Under the pieces are notes generated by a model. It was not told the DNA's origin. It made no database searches and saw only the letters and a program-made list of their open reading frames with translations. A stretch of DNA of 41,928 nucleotides. It comes from Arsukibacterium sp. MJ3 (lineage in GTDB: Bacteria; Pseudomonadota; Gammaproteobacteria; Enterobacterales; Alteromonadaceae). The translations under genes were made by a program, and so were the position numbers. This document shows positions 23,463-32,015 of this stretch, piece by piece; position 1 is the stretch's first letter; every line of letters begins with the position of its first letter. Location of the stretch: assembly GCF_000987765.1 (NCBI RefSeq), contig NZ_LAHP01000025.1, positions 1 to 41,928 of the forward strand, in the 5' to 3' direction.

Positions 23463-24542
23463 TTAATAAGGATTGCTCGGCTGGTAGATGATACTTTGGC
23501 TGCCGTCCAGACTAATACGCAGTGGCTCGACATCAGTATGATGGCTGCCAAGCTGATAACGGTCGCCCGGCTGCAAACGGTAACGCAACAAATCATTTAT
23601 CATCACCGGCTGGCCGCACTCGGTTTGCTCATAGTGCGTTTCTGCATCAACCCGCAAAATATAAACTTCATGCTGCCCTAACACTTCAACCCAGCCATTG
23701 CGCTGCACCCAAAGCGCGGTCTTTTCAGATACTCCAATGCCGGTTAAATCTGCTGCTGCATGGTGCGCCAGTAATGTCATCAGGCGCCCCATACGGTCTC
23801 GCTGTTTAAAGTGAGTATCGGTAAGGGTACCTTTTAGCAGCGGCGCCTGTAAAAAGTCGCCGCTGAATTTAATATTGGCATCACAAAAGTCTTTAGCGAC
23901 TTCGCTGGACACTGCGCTGCCAACACCGTCAGGGTTATATACCACCTCACCTAAAATGGCATTTCCGGCCGAGGTGCCGCCGATAATGGCACCTTGCTGG
24001 TAGGCGTAATGAAGCTCCTGCTGCAAACGGGTATTTTGCCAAAAGCGGATGTACTCAGACTGATCACCACCGGCAAACCAAATAAATTCGGCACTACGCA
24101 GTGCCCAGGCAACGTATTCGCTGTTGGCTTTGTCACGGCTGTCCACAATTAACGTTTCAACCGAGGCAGCTTGCGTTAAGTGCAGCAGGTAATCGTTATA
24201 ACCTGCACCGCCCTCGGTGCGCAGCACCAACACATTACCACCCTGAATATACGGCCGGACTTTTTCCGCAAACACCGCATCAACATCGGTACTACCGCCC
24301 ATCAGGATCACGCCCGCCTCTTCCGGTTCAAGCGTGACACAAACGTCGCCAGTGTAACCTAGTGCAAAACGGGTCAGGTTGGCGGGTTTGTCAGGCCGGT
24401 TGCCATAGCCACAAGCCTCAGCGTTCGCCATCGACGCTAATTCGCTTTGTAAAGCCGGTTCCGCTGGCGAATTACCGCAACCCTGAAGCAATAGCGCCGC
24501 CAGTGAAAAAATAAAAATATTATTGAACATGTTTATTTTCAT
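23463..24542 (-). CDS. Cyanophycinase-like S51 peptidase, lipoprotein
   Basis: The 359-residue protein has a lipoprotein signal (lipobox LQGC, Cys22). The S51/cyanophycinase-like domain starts near residue 75 (VILMGGSTDVDAVF). The nucleophile is Ser191 in GGTSAGNAILG, and the catalytic His is in DTHFKQRDRMGR (His244), resembling the DQHF region of CphB. FAGGDQSEY is the family's conserved turn. Substrates of family members are aspartyl dipeptides, beta-aspartyl bonds or cyanophycin; the actual substrate here is unknown. It is homologous along its length to the next gene upstream, from which a terminator separates it. Anchoring in the envelope implies an extracytoplasmic substrate. Confidence 0.85.
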   Translation of the reverse strand: MKINMFNNIFIFSLAALLLQGCGNSPAEPALQSELASMANAEACGYGNRPDKPANLTRFALGYTGDVCVTLEPEEAGVILMGGSTDVDAVFAEKVRPYIQGGNVLVLRTEGGAGYNDYLLHLTQAASVETLIVDSRDKANSEYVAWALRSAEFIWFAGGDQSEYIRFWQNTRLQQELHYAYQQGAIIGGTSAGNAILGEVVYNPDGVGSAVSSEVAKDFCDANIKFSGDFLQAPLLKGTLTDTHFKQRDRMGRLMTLLAHHAAADLTGIGVSEKTALWVQRNGWVEVLGQHEVYILRVDAETHYEQTECGQPVMINDLLRYRLQPGDRYQLGSHHTDVEPLRISLDGSQSIIYQPSNPY

Positions 24543-24559
24543 TTGTCTTACTCAATTCT

Positions 24560-24593
24560 AAAAAAGTATAAGCCCAGCCAAAGCGTGGGCTTA
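24560..24593 (-). terminator. Terminator of the upstream S51 peptidase gene
   Basis: On the minus strand an 8-bp stem (taagccca / tgggctta) with a nine-base loop is followed within three bases by six T residues. It lies between the two tandem peptidase genes, so they are probably transcribed separately. Confidence 0.75.
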
Positions 24594-24627
24594 TTGGCCA
24601 TTACAACTCAGATATTACTTAATATAA

Positions 24628-26010
24628 CTAGTATGGATTTAATGGCGCATAAAAATTTCCACTACGACCGTCAATACTTAGTCGGGTGGGGTTAACCGTG
24701 CTGCCATTATTTAACAGGTTATAACTTTGCCCAGGCAACAGTTTGTAACGCAGCAGGTTATTAATAATTACCGGCTGGCCACAACTGGTTTGCTGATACT
24801 GGGTTTGGTTGTCAGCACGCAGCACATAGACCTCATTGCTACCATCTACCACGCCATTGCCATTAGCGCTAATAAACAGCGATGTCGCTTCTGATACCGC
24901 CACGACTCTACCACTACTGCCTAATTTTGCCTGGAACACCGCTGAGCGCCCCATGCGGTCTCGCTGCTGAAAGTGGGTGTCGGTAATAATGCCGTTTAGC
25001 AGCGGTACGTTAAGAAAATTTGTACTGACATTAACGGTTGGATGACAATAATCGGTTACTGCCTCTGAGCTAATAGCACCTAACACACCGTCGGGGTCAT
25101 ATATAAATTGGCCCAGAACGTGATTACCGGCGGAGGTACCACCAACCGCGCCGCCTTTGTTATACACATGCATTAATGCATCTTGCACCTTGGTACCCTG
25201 CCACTGATTCAGGTAGTCAGACTGATCACCACCGGCAATAAACACAAACTCGGCACTGCGGATCGCCCAGTCAACATAGTCGCTATTAGCCTTGGTACGG
25301 GTATTTATAATTAACGTTTCTACCGAAGCGGCGTCGGTTAGCCCTTGCAGGTAGTCATTATAGGCGGCGCTGCCAGAGGTGCGCAGCACCACAACATTAC
25401 CACCGTTAATATGCGGTTTTATCCTATTACTAAAAGCCGCATCTACATCTGCACCACCGCCCATTAGTAACAAAGCCGGCGACGTTAAACTGGTGCAAAA
25501 ATCGCTACCACTACCCAGCAAGGTTGCCGATAAACTACCTGGCTTGGCAGGCCTTGGGCCATAATTACAATTAGCTGGCTCTGGTTCTGGGTCTACGCCA
25601 CCGCCACCACTAAAATTGACCATCAGCTGGTAGTTACCACTGCCGCTATATCGGGTAACTTTAATATAATGCGGCCCGGCGGGTGAGGCGACGTAACTGC
25701 CCATTTCCGGCGTGGCACTGCTTTGCCCTGAGACAATATAATTACCGCTGGCCCGATATAAAAACCAGTCAAAATCCACATTATTGCTATGACTTAAACT
25801 CACCGAGATATCGCCGCTAGCGCTGGTGTTAAAATAATACCAGTCCTGATCGGTACGGTTGCCAATAGTAGCCTGTACACTTGCCCCACTGCATAGCGGG
25901 CCGTTAGCCGCGCTTTCGTTATTATTTCTCTCACTTTCTTGTAACAAACAGGCCTGCGCATTGCCACAGAGCAATAGTGCAACTACGCCTAATAGACTTA
26001 GTGCTTTCAT
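24628..26010 (-). CDS. Secreted cyanophycinase-like S51 peptidase with N-terminal PPC domain
   Basis: The 460-residue protein has a signal peptide (1-20, ending AQA). A bacterial pre-peptidase C-terminal-type (PPC) beta domain follows at about 25-134 (DQDWYYFNTSASGDISVSL, HYIKVTRYSGSGNYQLMV), then a Gly/Pro/Glu linker (135-146). The S51-like domain carries Ser293 in GGTSAGNHVLG and His346 in DTHFQQRDRMGR. The PPC domain is normally C-terminal; here it is N-terminal and may bind substrate or the cell surface. ATG 26010 is preferred because aggacg lies eight bases upstream. The tandem paralogue downstream shares the ending NPY and the CGQPV-IN-LLRY motif. Confidence 0.85.
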   Translation of the reverse strand: MKALSLLGVVALLLCGNAQACLLQESERNNNESAANGPLCSGASVQATIGNRTDQDWYYFNTSASGDISVSLSHSNNVDFDWFLYRASGNYIVSGQSSATPEMGSYVASPAGPHYIKVTRYSGSGNYQLMVNFSGGGGVDPEPEPANCNYGPRPAKPGSLSATLLGSGSDFCTSLTSPALLLMGGGADVDAAFSNRIKPHINGGNVVVLRTSGSAAYNDYLQGLTDAASVETLIINTRTKANSDYVDWAIRSAEFVFIAGGDQSDYLNQWQGTKVQDALMHVYNKGGAVGGTSAGNHVLGQFIYDPDGVLGAISSEAVTDYCHPTVNVSTNFLNVPLLNGIITDTHFQQRDRMGRSAVFQAKLGSSGRVVAVSEATSLFISANGNGVVDGSNEVYVLRADNQTQYQQTSCGQPVIINNLLRYKLLPGQSYNLLNNGSTVNPTRLSIDGRSGNFYAPLNPY

Positions 26011-26345
26011 TTTTACGTCCTGCATAGTGTGTTTTTTTAGGAAATGGCCAATACAGGCCAAGTTTTTCGCCAGGCAAATGCCAGGCAAAACTGTTGCAGC
26101 TAACTCAGAGGGAGGAGGCTATTCGTCAAACCATTCAGATAAGTGATAGTCTGAGGCACAATTATGCAGATCAGTCGGTTTGGCAACCAACCACAGTATT
26201 TCACTGGCTCTACACAATATTGGATTCATAACACAACAAGATGACGGTTTAATTACTATTTAATATTGTCTCGAATAGACATGCTGTCAAGGCAATACGC
26301 CAAACAATGTAAAAAAAGCCGACACGTTGCAAAGTTAGCAACAAC
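26011..26345. other. 335-base gap upstream of the PPC-S51 peptidase gene
   Basis: No gene was recognised. The gap contains the leader region of the PPC-S51 gene and its best candidate promoter at 26262-26290. A short gttgc/gcaac stem near 26312-26342 followed by a T-run on the minus strand might end the hem operon, but the stem and T-run are separated, so this is weak. Confidence 0.35.
26262..26290 (-). promoter_or_regulatory. Candidate sigma-70 promoter for the PPC-S51 peptidase
   Basis: On the minus strand a perfect ttgaca (26290-26285) is followed after 17 bases by aatatt (26267-26262, four of six). The leader to the ATG at 26010 would be about 245 bases, which is long, so a closer promoter is possible. 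Confidence 0.5.
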
Positions 26346-26849
26346 CTATTTGAGGTAGTGTAACAGTGCAGCCCACTGCTGGTGCTTTTGCTCAACGCTA
26401 AGCGCGGCATAAGCCGGACTAGTGGAGGGTAAGGGTAATAACGCTATAGCGCTAGTAAGAGTAAGTTGTGGAATAACCAGTCGGTTAAAGCTTTGCCAGG
26501 CTTTATTGCCATTAAACCCAATGGCCACTATTTTTGGGTGCTGCTTTAAAAAGGTTTCAAAATCGTTAGCTTGCTCGGCACGAATGGCACTGTCCAGACT
26601 GCCTTGGCGCTGACAGTGGCTAATAACATCCCATAATGCTATTTTGCCCTGCGACAAAGCCTGCAAACGCTGAGAATAACTCAGGGTTTGCTCGAAACCC
26701 AGCAACCGGGCCATAATTGGCCAAAATGCGTTACGTGGGTGTGCATAATACTGCTGCTGTTGCAGTGACGCTACCCCAGGCATGCTGCCCAAAATTAATA
26801 ACGTGCTGCCTGGCTGCGCTACCGCAGACAAACCTGCTATAGCAGGCAT
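26346..26849 (-). CDS. DNA-deoxyinosine glycosylase, uracil-DNA glycosylase superfamily
   Basis: The 167-residue protein has the signature LGSMPGVASL then QQYYAHPRNAFWPIM near its start and LPLPSTSPAY near its end. These correspond to the nucleotide-binding motifs of the Mug/hypoxanthine-DNA glycosylase branch of the UDG superfamily. It would remove deaminated adenine (hypoxanthine) from DNA. Its ATG shares one base with the hemY stop (TAATG), so it is the last gene of the heme operon and is translated with it. The heme link looks positional rather than functional. Confidence 0.85.
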   Translation of the reverse strand: MPAIAGLSAVAQPGSTLLILGSMPGVASLQQQQYYAHPRNAFWPIMARLLGFEQTLSYSQRLQALSQGKIALWDVISHCQRQGSLDSAIRAEQANDFETFLKQHPKIVAIGFNGNKAWQSFNRLVIPQLTLTSAIALLPLPSTSPAYAALSVEQKHQQWAALLHYLK

Positions 26850-27928
26850 TATCGTAATTCAGGCTGATACTGCCGCGCTTTTTGCCAGGCTTGCTGTGCT
26901 TGCTGTTGCTCACCCTCTTGTTCAGCCAAATACGCCAGCACCGCATACAAGTAGCCATTACTGGGGTTATCCCGCAGCCAATGTTGAATATGTTTTCGCA
27001 GCCGCAATACCGAACGTCCCAGGGTTATCTGCCGTAAATGAGGCCAGGCGGGGGCGATATCTGCCAGTTCCAGCGCTGCTACTAAGCGTTTTTCAGCTGC
27101 TTCGGCCTGGCCGGCATTGGCTTCAGCCCAGGCTAAACCCAGGGCAGCGGCTGCCGACTTTCGCTCTTTCGACGGTAGCGCTTGCCAGTAGTCTTGTTGC
27201 TGTTCAAACGCCTGGTCACCTGCCAACTGACGTAGAGCCTGCGGATAAATAACAAAGCGTTGTTGTTGCCAGCTGGGCGCATCAAACCAACGTTCCTTAG
27301 CCGCCTGCCCGGCGGCAACCAGCAGCGGCTGCCACTGCCCGGCCTGTTGTAAAGCACGCAGATATAACTGACCCAGCCCGGCATCAGGCGCTGTTTGTTG
27401 TAACAAAGCCTGCAATATCACTACTGCCTGGCGGGCATTACCCTGCTGCAACAACATGTCTACTTCCAAATACTGGCGGCCAGCATCGTCTTCCGCTAAC
27501 CCAGCTAATAAGGTTTTTGCCTGCTCAAGCTGGCCAGCATAAAACGCCGCATAAGCTGCAAGTAAGCGTTTTTCGTTGTTAAAGTCACCCGCTAGCAGTG
27601 CCTGTTCCAGTTGACTGGCGGCTGCAGGCCATTGCCGCCTTGCATACGCTTGTAAACCATTGGCAAAGGTCAGCCTGGCTTTACGCTGGCGCCGTGAGCG
27701 AAAAAAGTTAAATGATATATGCTGCAGGCGCAGTACATACCGTAGCAGTTTAATTACTATGGTAACCACAACAATACCCGCCACCAGTACTATGACAAAA
27801 CCCAATGCAGTCATTTCAATAACATAACCGGCTAACACCAGTTTTATATAACCCGGATTATTGGTTACCAGCGGCCCGATAAACATCGCCAGCACCAATA
27901 AGCCCACTAATAATAGTGCTTTGATCAT
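26849..27928 (-). CDS. hemY: Heme biosynthesis-associated TPR protein HemY
   Basis: The 359-residue inner membrane protein has two hydrophobic segments (about 1-22 and 40-62) joined by LVTNNPGYIKLVLAGYVIEM. The usual RLQHISFNFFRSRRQRKAR region follows, then TPR-type helical repeats (about 88-355). E. coli HemY (398 residues) has the same layout and lies downstream of hemX; its exact task in heme formation is unclear. It overlaps hemX by four bases and the glycosylase gene by one. Confidence 0.93.
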   Translation of the reverse strand: MIKALLLVGLLVLAMFIGPLVTNNPGYIKLVLAGYVIEMTALGFVIVLVAGIVVVTIVIKLLRYVLRLQHISFNFFRSRRQRKARLTFANGLQAYARRQWPAAASQLEQALLAGDFNNEKRLLAAYAAFYAGQLEQAKTLLAGLAEDDAGRQYLEVDMLLQQGNARQAVVILQALLQQTAPDAGLGQLYLRALQQAGQWQPLLVAAGQAAKERWFDAPSWQQQRFVIYPQALRQLAGDQAFEQQQDYWQALPSKERKSAAAALGLAWAEANAGQAEAAEKRLVAALELADIAPAWPHLRQITLGRSVLRLRKHIQHWLRDNPSNGYLYAVLAYLAEQEGEQQQAQQAWQKARQYQPELR

Positions 27929-29055
27929 AATGCCGTCTCCGCCAAGCTTTGCAGATAACTCTGCAATTGCGGGCCACTTTGCAGTGCAGGCCGCTGCGGC
28001 GTAGCAACATCAATAGCCGCCAATACCAGTAATTGGGCACTTAATTGCTGTACCGCAGCTTCAGTAGCTTGAAAATGACGTTGTAGCTGATCACTGGCTT
28101 GTTGCAGTGCGCTTCGATACACCTCAGATTCAGCAGATAGTGCCGCCTGTTGCGCCAGTAATAGCTGCTGATTAAGGGCAATTCGTACCATTAATTGCTG
28201 CTCAGCGGTTAAATTAAAATAATCTTCCGGTACTGCCACTCTGGCCGCAAACAATTGCTGCAGGCTACTGTCCCAATAATACTTCAAGGTGCTACGCCAG
28301 TTTTTCAGCTCACCTTGTGGTGCGGCTACCGTGATCTTAAGCGTGGCTTCTTGCTGCTTTAGTGGCAATGCCATACTGCTTTTGCGCATTTGTGCTAACT
28401 GCACATATACTGCGGTAAGATCAAGTTGCTTTAGCTCAGCCAGTGCGGTTAAATCAGCTTCAATTGCCTGGCGTACCGTTATTAACGAGGCATCATCCAG
28501 TTCAGCAAGTTGCTGCTGAGCCATGTTTAATAAGAGCCGGGCACTGTTGCTATCCTGGTTCAGCCATAGACTGTAATTAGCCCGCTTCAATAAAAACTGA
28601 ATTTCAGCCAAGGCCCAGTGTCGTGGTGGTGCGCCATCACTTTGCTGCACCAGCTCACGCACTGCTTGCATTTGCTGCTGCAGTTGTTCTTGCTGGCGTT
28701 GCTGCTGAGTGCGTAATTGCTGCTCTATGGCACTAAAATTTTGCTGCTGAGCACTCAGGCTTTGTTGTAACTGGCTTTGGCTGCTGCTTAATAGTTCGGC
28801 GCTTTGCCGGTTCACGCTCTGCTGCGCCTGTTGTAATTGCTGTTGTTGCTGCTGCATCTGCTGCCACTGCGGCCATAACCAATAACCGGCTACAGCAAGT
28901 GCGGCCGCCAATAACAACGAACAACACAATGCCAACCATGCCAGCCCCCGACCGCCGGCTGCCGGCCGCTCGGCTTGTTCGGCAATACGTTTTTTTAATT
29001 GCGCAAGTGGAGCTGCTGGATCTTCAGCTACGGTTTTGTCTGCCTGCTCACTCAT
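27925..29055 (-). CDS. hemX: HemX family membrane protein (uroporphyrinogen-III C-methyltransferase-like)
   Basis: The 376-residue protein has a cytoplasmic N-terminal tail, one membrane span (about 37-61), and a Gln-rich coiled coil (about 65-130). The conserved periplasmic domain includes WALAEIQFLLKRANYSLWL. Although many databases call HemX a methyltransferase, it lacks the SAM-binding motifs of CysG or CobA, so that activity is unlikely. It overlaps hemD and hemY by four bases each, showing tight coupling. Confidence 0.92.
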   Translation of the reverse strand: MSEQADKTVAEDPAAPLAQLKKRIAEQAERPAAGGRGLAWLALCCSLLLAAALAVAGYWLWPQWQQMQQQQQQLQQAQQSVNRQSAELLSSSQSQLQQSLSAQQQNFSAIEQQLRTQQQRQQEQLQQQMQAVRELVQQSDGAPPRHWALAEIQFLLKRANYSLWLNQDSNSARLLLNMAQQQLAELDDASLITVRQAIEADLTALAELKQLDLTAVYVQLAQMRKSSMALPLKQQEATLKITVAAPQGELKNWRSTLKYYWDSSLQQLFAARVAVPEDYFNLTAEQQLMVRIALNQQLLLAQQAALSAESEVYRSALQQASDQLQRHFQATEAAVQQLSAQLLVLAAIDVATPQRPALQSGPQLQSYLQSLAETAL

Positions 29056-29804
29056 ACCATTTCCTTTTTAAGCTGGATAATTTGCTGCAACAAGGCGTGA
29101 TCATTGGCGTTCTCAGCCAAGCTAATATGCGAAAGCGCTATGCCCAGCGCCAGTGCCTGCTCCTGCATGCGGGGGCTAACTAACACCCAATGCCGCTGTT
29201 GCAACCACGCCTGCCCTGCTGCCGGGATCAGTGCAAACAACTGCTGCAAAATTTCATTACTGGTTGCCACAATACAACGTACTTGCTGTTGCTGCCATAG
29301 TTGCCACAACTGATTACCCTCTAACGCTAATGGCACTCTGATATAACTTTGCACATATTTAACGTTAGCACCACGGGCTTGTAATTGCTGTTTAATTAGC
29401 TCGCGGCCATTGTTGCCACGTACCACCGCTACCTGTTTATTTTTAACATGCTGTAACTGTGGCAAGGCCAGCAAGCCTTCGCTACGCTGATCGTGCGGTA
29501 CTATCACCTCTCGCCCGGTCCAGCGCTGCAATAATGTCGCAGTTGTGCTGCCCACTGCCAATAAATGGCCAGTAAGTTGCTCTGGTTTGAGCTGTTGTTG
29601 CAGTGCATTTACCGCACTGACACTAACAAAAATAATGAGTTCTGCCTGCTGCAACAACGAAATATCTTTTGCTTTTAACCTTACTTGCTGAGTAGTAATT
29701 AACGGCTGATAACTATAAGCAATGCCCTGTTCATCCAGACTGGCCAATAAGTTGTCAGCTTTGCCAGCCGGGCGGGTGATCAAAAATGGCGTGGCTATAC
29801 TCAT
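29052..29804 (-). CDS. hemD: Uroporphyrinogen-III synthase
   Basis: The 250-residue enzyme closes hydroxymethylbilane into uroporphyrinogen III with inversion of ring D. It starts with the family pattern [21 protein letters not shown] and has [29 protein letters not shown] and a [14 protein letters not shown] stretch. The family is poorly conserved, but the position directly after hemC with a four-base overlap makes the call firm. Confidence 0.94.
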   Translation of the reverse strand: MSIATPFLITRPAGKADNLLASLDEQGIAYSYQPLITTQQVRLKAKDISLLQQAELIIFVSVSAVNALQQQLKPEQLTGHLLAVGSTTATLLQRWTGREVIVPHDQRSEGLLALPQLQHVKNKQVAVVRGNNGRELIKQQLQARGANVKYVQSYIRVPLALEGNQLWQLWQQQQVRCIVATSNEILQQLFALIPAAGQAWLQQRHWVLVSPRMQEQALALGIALSHISLAENANDHALLQQIIQLKKEMV

Positions 29805-30733
29805 TCGTTCGCCTGATATACCTGTTGTAGAATGGCTCCGGCACCTTGTGCCAGCAATTGCTCGGCAACCATCAAGCCCAGCTGCTCGGCAGTGTCTGCA
29901 CTACCACTATGCTGCGCCCGGATTATCTGGCTGCCATCAAGTGACCCTACCAGTCCCCGCAGTTGCAACTGATTACCATTAAGCGTGGCAAATGCGCCAA
30001 TAGGCACCTGGCAACCACCTTGTAAGCGGCGATTCATCGCCCGCTCAGCCAGCACACACAGCCGTGTGGCATAATGTTCCAGTGGCGCCAGCAACTGCTG
30101 AACGGCAGTATCATCACTGCGACATTCGATACCTACGGCACCTTGGCCATTGGCCGGCAAACTTTGCTCTGGTTCAATGAAGCTGGCAATCCGCGTTGCA
30201 AAACCTAACCTTATTAAGCCTGCAGCAGCCAATATAATGGCGGCAAACTCACCGTTATCCAATTTCGCCAGCCGGGTATTAACGTTACCGCGCAAATCGC
30301 GTATTGTTAAATCAGGCCGTAGTGCTTTTAACTGACACTGACGACGTAAACTGGACGTTCCTACCACCGCACCAAGCGGCAATTGCGCCAGACTTTGAAA
30401 CTGATTAGAGACAAACGCATCACGCGGATCTTCCCGCTGGCAAATAGTTTGCAATACCAGGCCATCAGGAAATGCTACTGGCACGTCTTTCATACTGTGT
30501 ACGGCGATATCAGCCCGGCCATCGAGCATTGCGGTTTCCAGCTCTTTTACAAATAAGCCTTTACCACCAATTTTTGCCAATGGCGTATCCAGTATTTTAT
30601 CGCCCTGAGTCGACATGGGCACTAGTTCTACCTGTAATGCTGGATGATGGCGCAATAGTTCAGCTTTAACAAACTCGGCTTGCCATAATGCCAAGGCGCT
30701 TTTGCGGGTAGCAATACGCACAATCTGGCTCAT
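29801..30733 (-). CDS. hemC: Hydroxymethylbilane synthase (porphobilinogen deaminase)
   Basis: The 310-residue cytoplasmic enzyme joins four porphobilinogen units. It begins [20 protein letters not shown]. The catalytic Asp83 is in HSMKDVP, the arginine-rich region is [11 protein letters not shown], and the dipyrromethane cofactor attaches to Cys241 in [10 protein letters not shown]. Length is normal (about 310). Unlike E. coli, where hemC is divergent from cyaA, the gene upstream here is an esterase gene that overlaps it by four bases. Confidence 0.97.
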   Translation of the reverse strand: MSQIVRIATRKSALALWQAEFVKAELLRHHPALQVELVPMSTQGDKILDTPLAKIGGKGLFVKELETAMLDGRADIAVHSMKDVPVAFPDGLVLQTICQREDPRDAFVSNQFQSLAQLPLGAVVGTSSLRRQCQLKALRPDLTIRDLRGNVNTRLAKLDNGEFAAIILAAAGLIRLGFATRIASFIEPEQSLPANGQGAVGIECRSDDTAVQQLLAPLEHYATRLCVLAERAMNRRLQGGCQVPIGAFATLNGNQLQLRGLVGSLDGSQIIRAQHSGSADTAEQLGLMVAEQLLAQGAGAILQQVYQANE

Positions 30734-31416
30734 AATGCGTTATCCTTTACCAGCATTAACCGGCGCTGCAAAAAGCTACTAATATCGGCCACTTCTTGCG
30801 CGCACACACTGTGTTCCATCCGGTAATCATGCCAGCTAACAGTAAAACCAAGGTTTTTTAACGCATGAAAGGCTTGCTGGCCAGCGGCTACCGGCACTAC
30901 CGGGTCTTGTGTGCCATGGCCAATAAATACTGGCGTAGCTTTATTGCTGGTAGTGGCTTCAGCTGAGAGTTTTTCAGCGGCACACAAATAGGTCGACAGT
31001 GCCATTACCCCGGCCAGTCGATATGGCAACCGTGCCAATAAATGCAGGGCAACAACACCACCCTGACTAAAGCCAGCCAGTACAATTTTCTCGCTTGGAA
31101 TGCCATCCGCTATTAACTTATCCAACAACTGCTGCACTGCCGTGGCCGATTCGCGCACCCCGGCCTCATCGGCCCGGTTGCTAAGATCCATGGTTTTTAT
31201 GTCGTACCAGGCACGCATCCGCATACCACCATTTACCGTTACCGGCCGCTCGGGTGCATGCGGAAATAAAAACCGAATACCGGCATCAGCTGGCAACCGC
31301 AACTCTGGCACTATAGGCGCAAAACCGTGGCCGGAATCACCCAGGCCGTGTAACCAAATTACCGCCGCCTTAACGGCCCCCTGCGGCTTAACATCAACAA
31401 AAGAAAGCAACGCCAT
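30730..31416 (-). CDS. Carboxylesterase/phospholipase-type alpha/beta hydrolase
   Basis: The 228-residue protein is an alpha/beta hydrolase of the carboxylesterase/acyl-protein thioesterase family, with [17 protein letters not shown] and [13 protein letters not shown]. The catalytic triad is Ser117 in GFSQGG, Asp171 in GTQDPVVP and His202 in MEHSV. It hydrolyses short acyl esters; the natural substrate is not known. It sits between cyaY (one-base overlap, TAATG) and hemC (four-base overlap) in the same operon. Confidence 0.92.
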   Translation of the reverse strand: MALLSFVDVKPQGAVKAAVIWLHGLGDSGHGFAPIVPELRLPADAGIRFLFPHAPERPVTVNGGMRMRAWYDIKTMDLSNRADEAGVRESATAVQQLLDKLIADGIPSEKIVLAGFSQGGVVALHLLARLPYRLAGVMALSTYLCAAEKLSAEATTSNKATPVFIGHGTQDPVVPVAAGQQAFHALKNLGFTVSWHDYRMEHSVCAQEVADISSFLQRRLMLVKDNAL

Positions 31417-31751
31417 TACTTTGGTCCAGTTTGCTGCGGGCCAAGCACCAGTGGGCTACCCGCTTGTTTCGATGCGACATCGGTTAATAATGTCCAAAAT
31501 TCAATACCAGTGCGGTTATCAATCCATTGCTGCTCGCGCCATTCAAAGTGATGGCCATTAAATTTAGTTGCCACCCACAGTTGCTGCAACGGTGGTTGTT
31601 TATTGATAATAATTTTGCTTTGGTCTGGAAAGGTTATCGACAACAAGCCACCGTGCGATTCATAGTCTAAATCCAGTTCTTGCTGGTCAAGCGCCTCTTC
31701 TACCGCTAACAAGGTATTATCGGTTAGTTCATCATATTCATAGTCATTCAT
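31416..31751 (-). CDS. cyaY: Frataxin-like iron-binding protein CyaY
   Basis: The 111-residue protein is the bacterial frataxin, which binds iron and tunes iron-sulfur cluster assembly on IscS-IscU. The acidic first helix (NDYEYDELTDNTLLAVEEAL) is the iron-binding surface. The sheet has GGLLSITFPDQSKIIINKQPP and LQQLWVATKFNGHHF. An in-frame start at 31829 would add 26 residues; ATG 31751 is preferred because aggtga precedes it and the length matches the family (about 106). It starts the hem operon, linking iron handling with heme synthesis. Confidence 0.95.
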   Translation of the reverse strand: MNDYEYDELTDNTLLAVEEALDQQELDLDYESHGGLLSITFPDQSKIIINKQPPLQQLWVATKFNGHHFEWREQQWIDNRTGIEFWTLLTDVASKQAGSPLVLGPQQTGPK

Positions 31752-31787
31752 CTGCGTCACCTGTTTGCTTTTATCGCTAAGGATGCG

Positions 31788-31793
31788 ATTATA
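31788..31793 (-). promoter_or_regulatory. Candidate -10 element of the cyaY-hem operon
   Basis: A perfect tataat on the minus strand lies 36 bases before the cyaY start in the 72-base divergent gap with lptM. No good -35 hexamer is present at 16-18 bases. The overlapping plus-strand tatag could serve lptM. Confidence 0.4.
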
Positions 31794-31823
31794 GAGCGTC
31801 AAGCCGTTAAAGAAATAGAAACC

Positions 31824-32015
31824 ATGCAAACGAAGCGCACTTTATCTCAGTTTCTTTTGCCTGCCTGCTTTATGTTGGGCAGCATAATGCTAACCGCCTG
31901 TGGCCAAAAAGGGCCTCTTACCTTACCACAAGCGGCACCCGAAGTGGCAGCGCCAGCGTCAGAAAAGCCGCTTCAACCAACCGGCAACCGTGAGGACAGT
32001 TATGGATCACTTTAA
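31824..32015 (+). CDS. lptM: LPS-assembly lipoprotein LptM (YifL)
   Basis: The 63-residue lipoprotein has a signal sequence with lipobox LTAC (Cys26) followed by the family hallmark CGQKGPLTLP and a short disordered tail. LptM helps oxidative maturation of the LptD-LptE translocon in E. coli, where it also lies beside cyaY and dapF. Its last 14 bases overlap the lysA start, so lysA translation may be coupled to it. Confidence 0.92.
   Translation: MQTKRTLSQFLLPACFMLGSIMLTACGQKGPLTLPQAAPEVAAPASEKPLQPTGNREDSYGSL

Noticed and set aside
28650..28870. Dense ctg/ttg (Leu/Gln) repeats that look like a trinucleotide repeat array
   Set aside because: They encode the Gln-rich coiled coil of HemX and are not exact tandem repeats.
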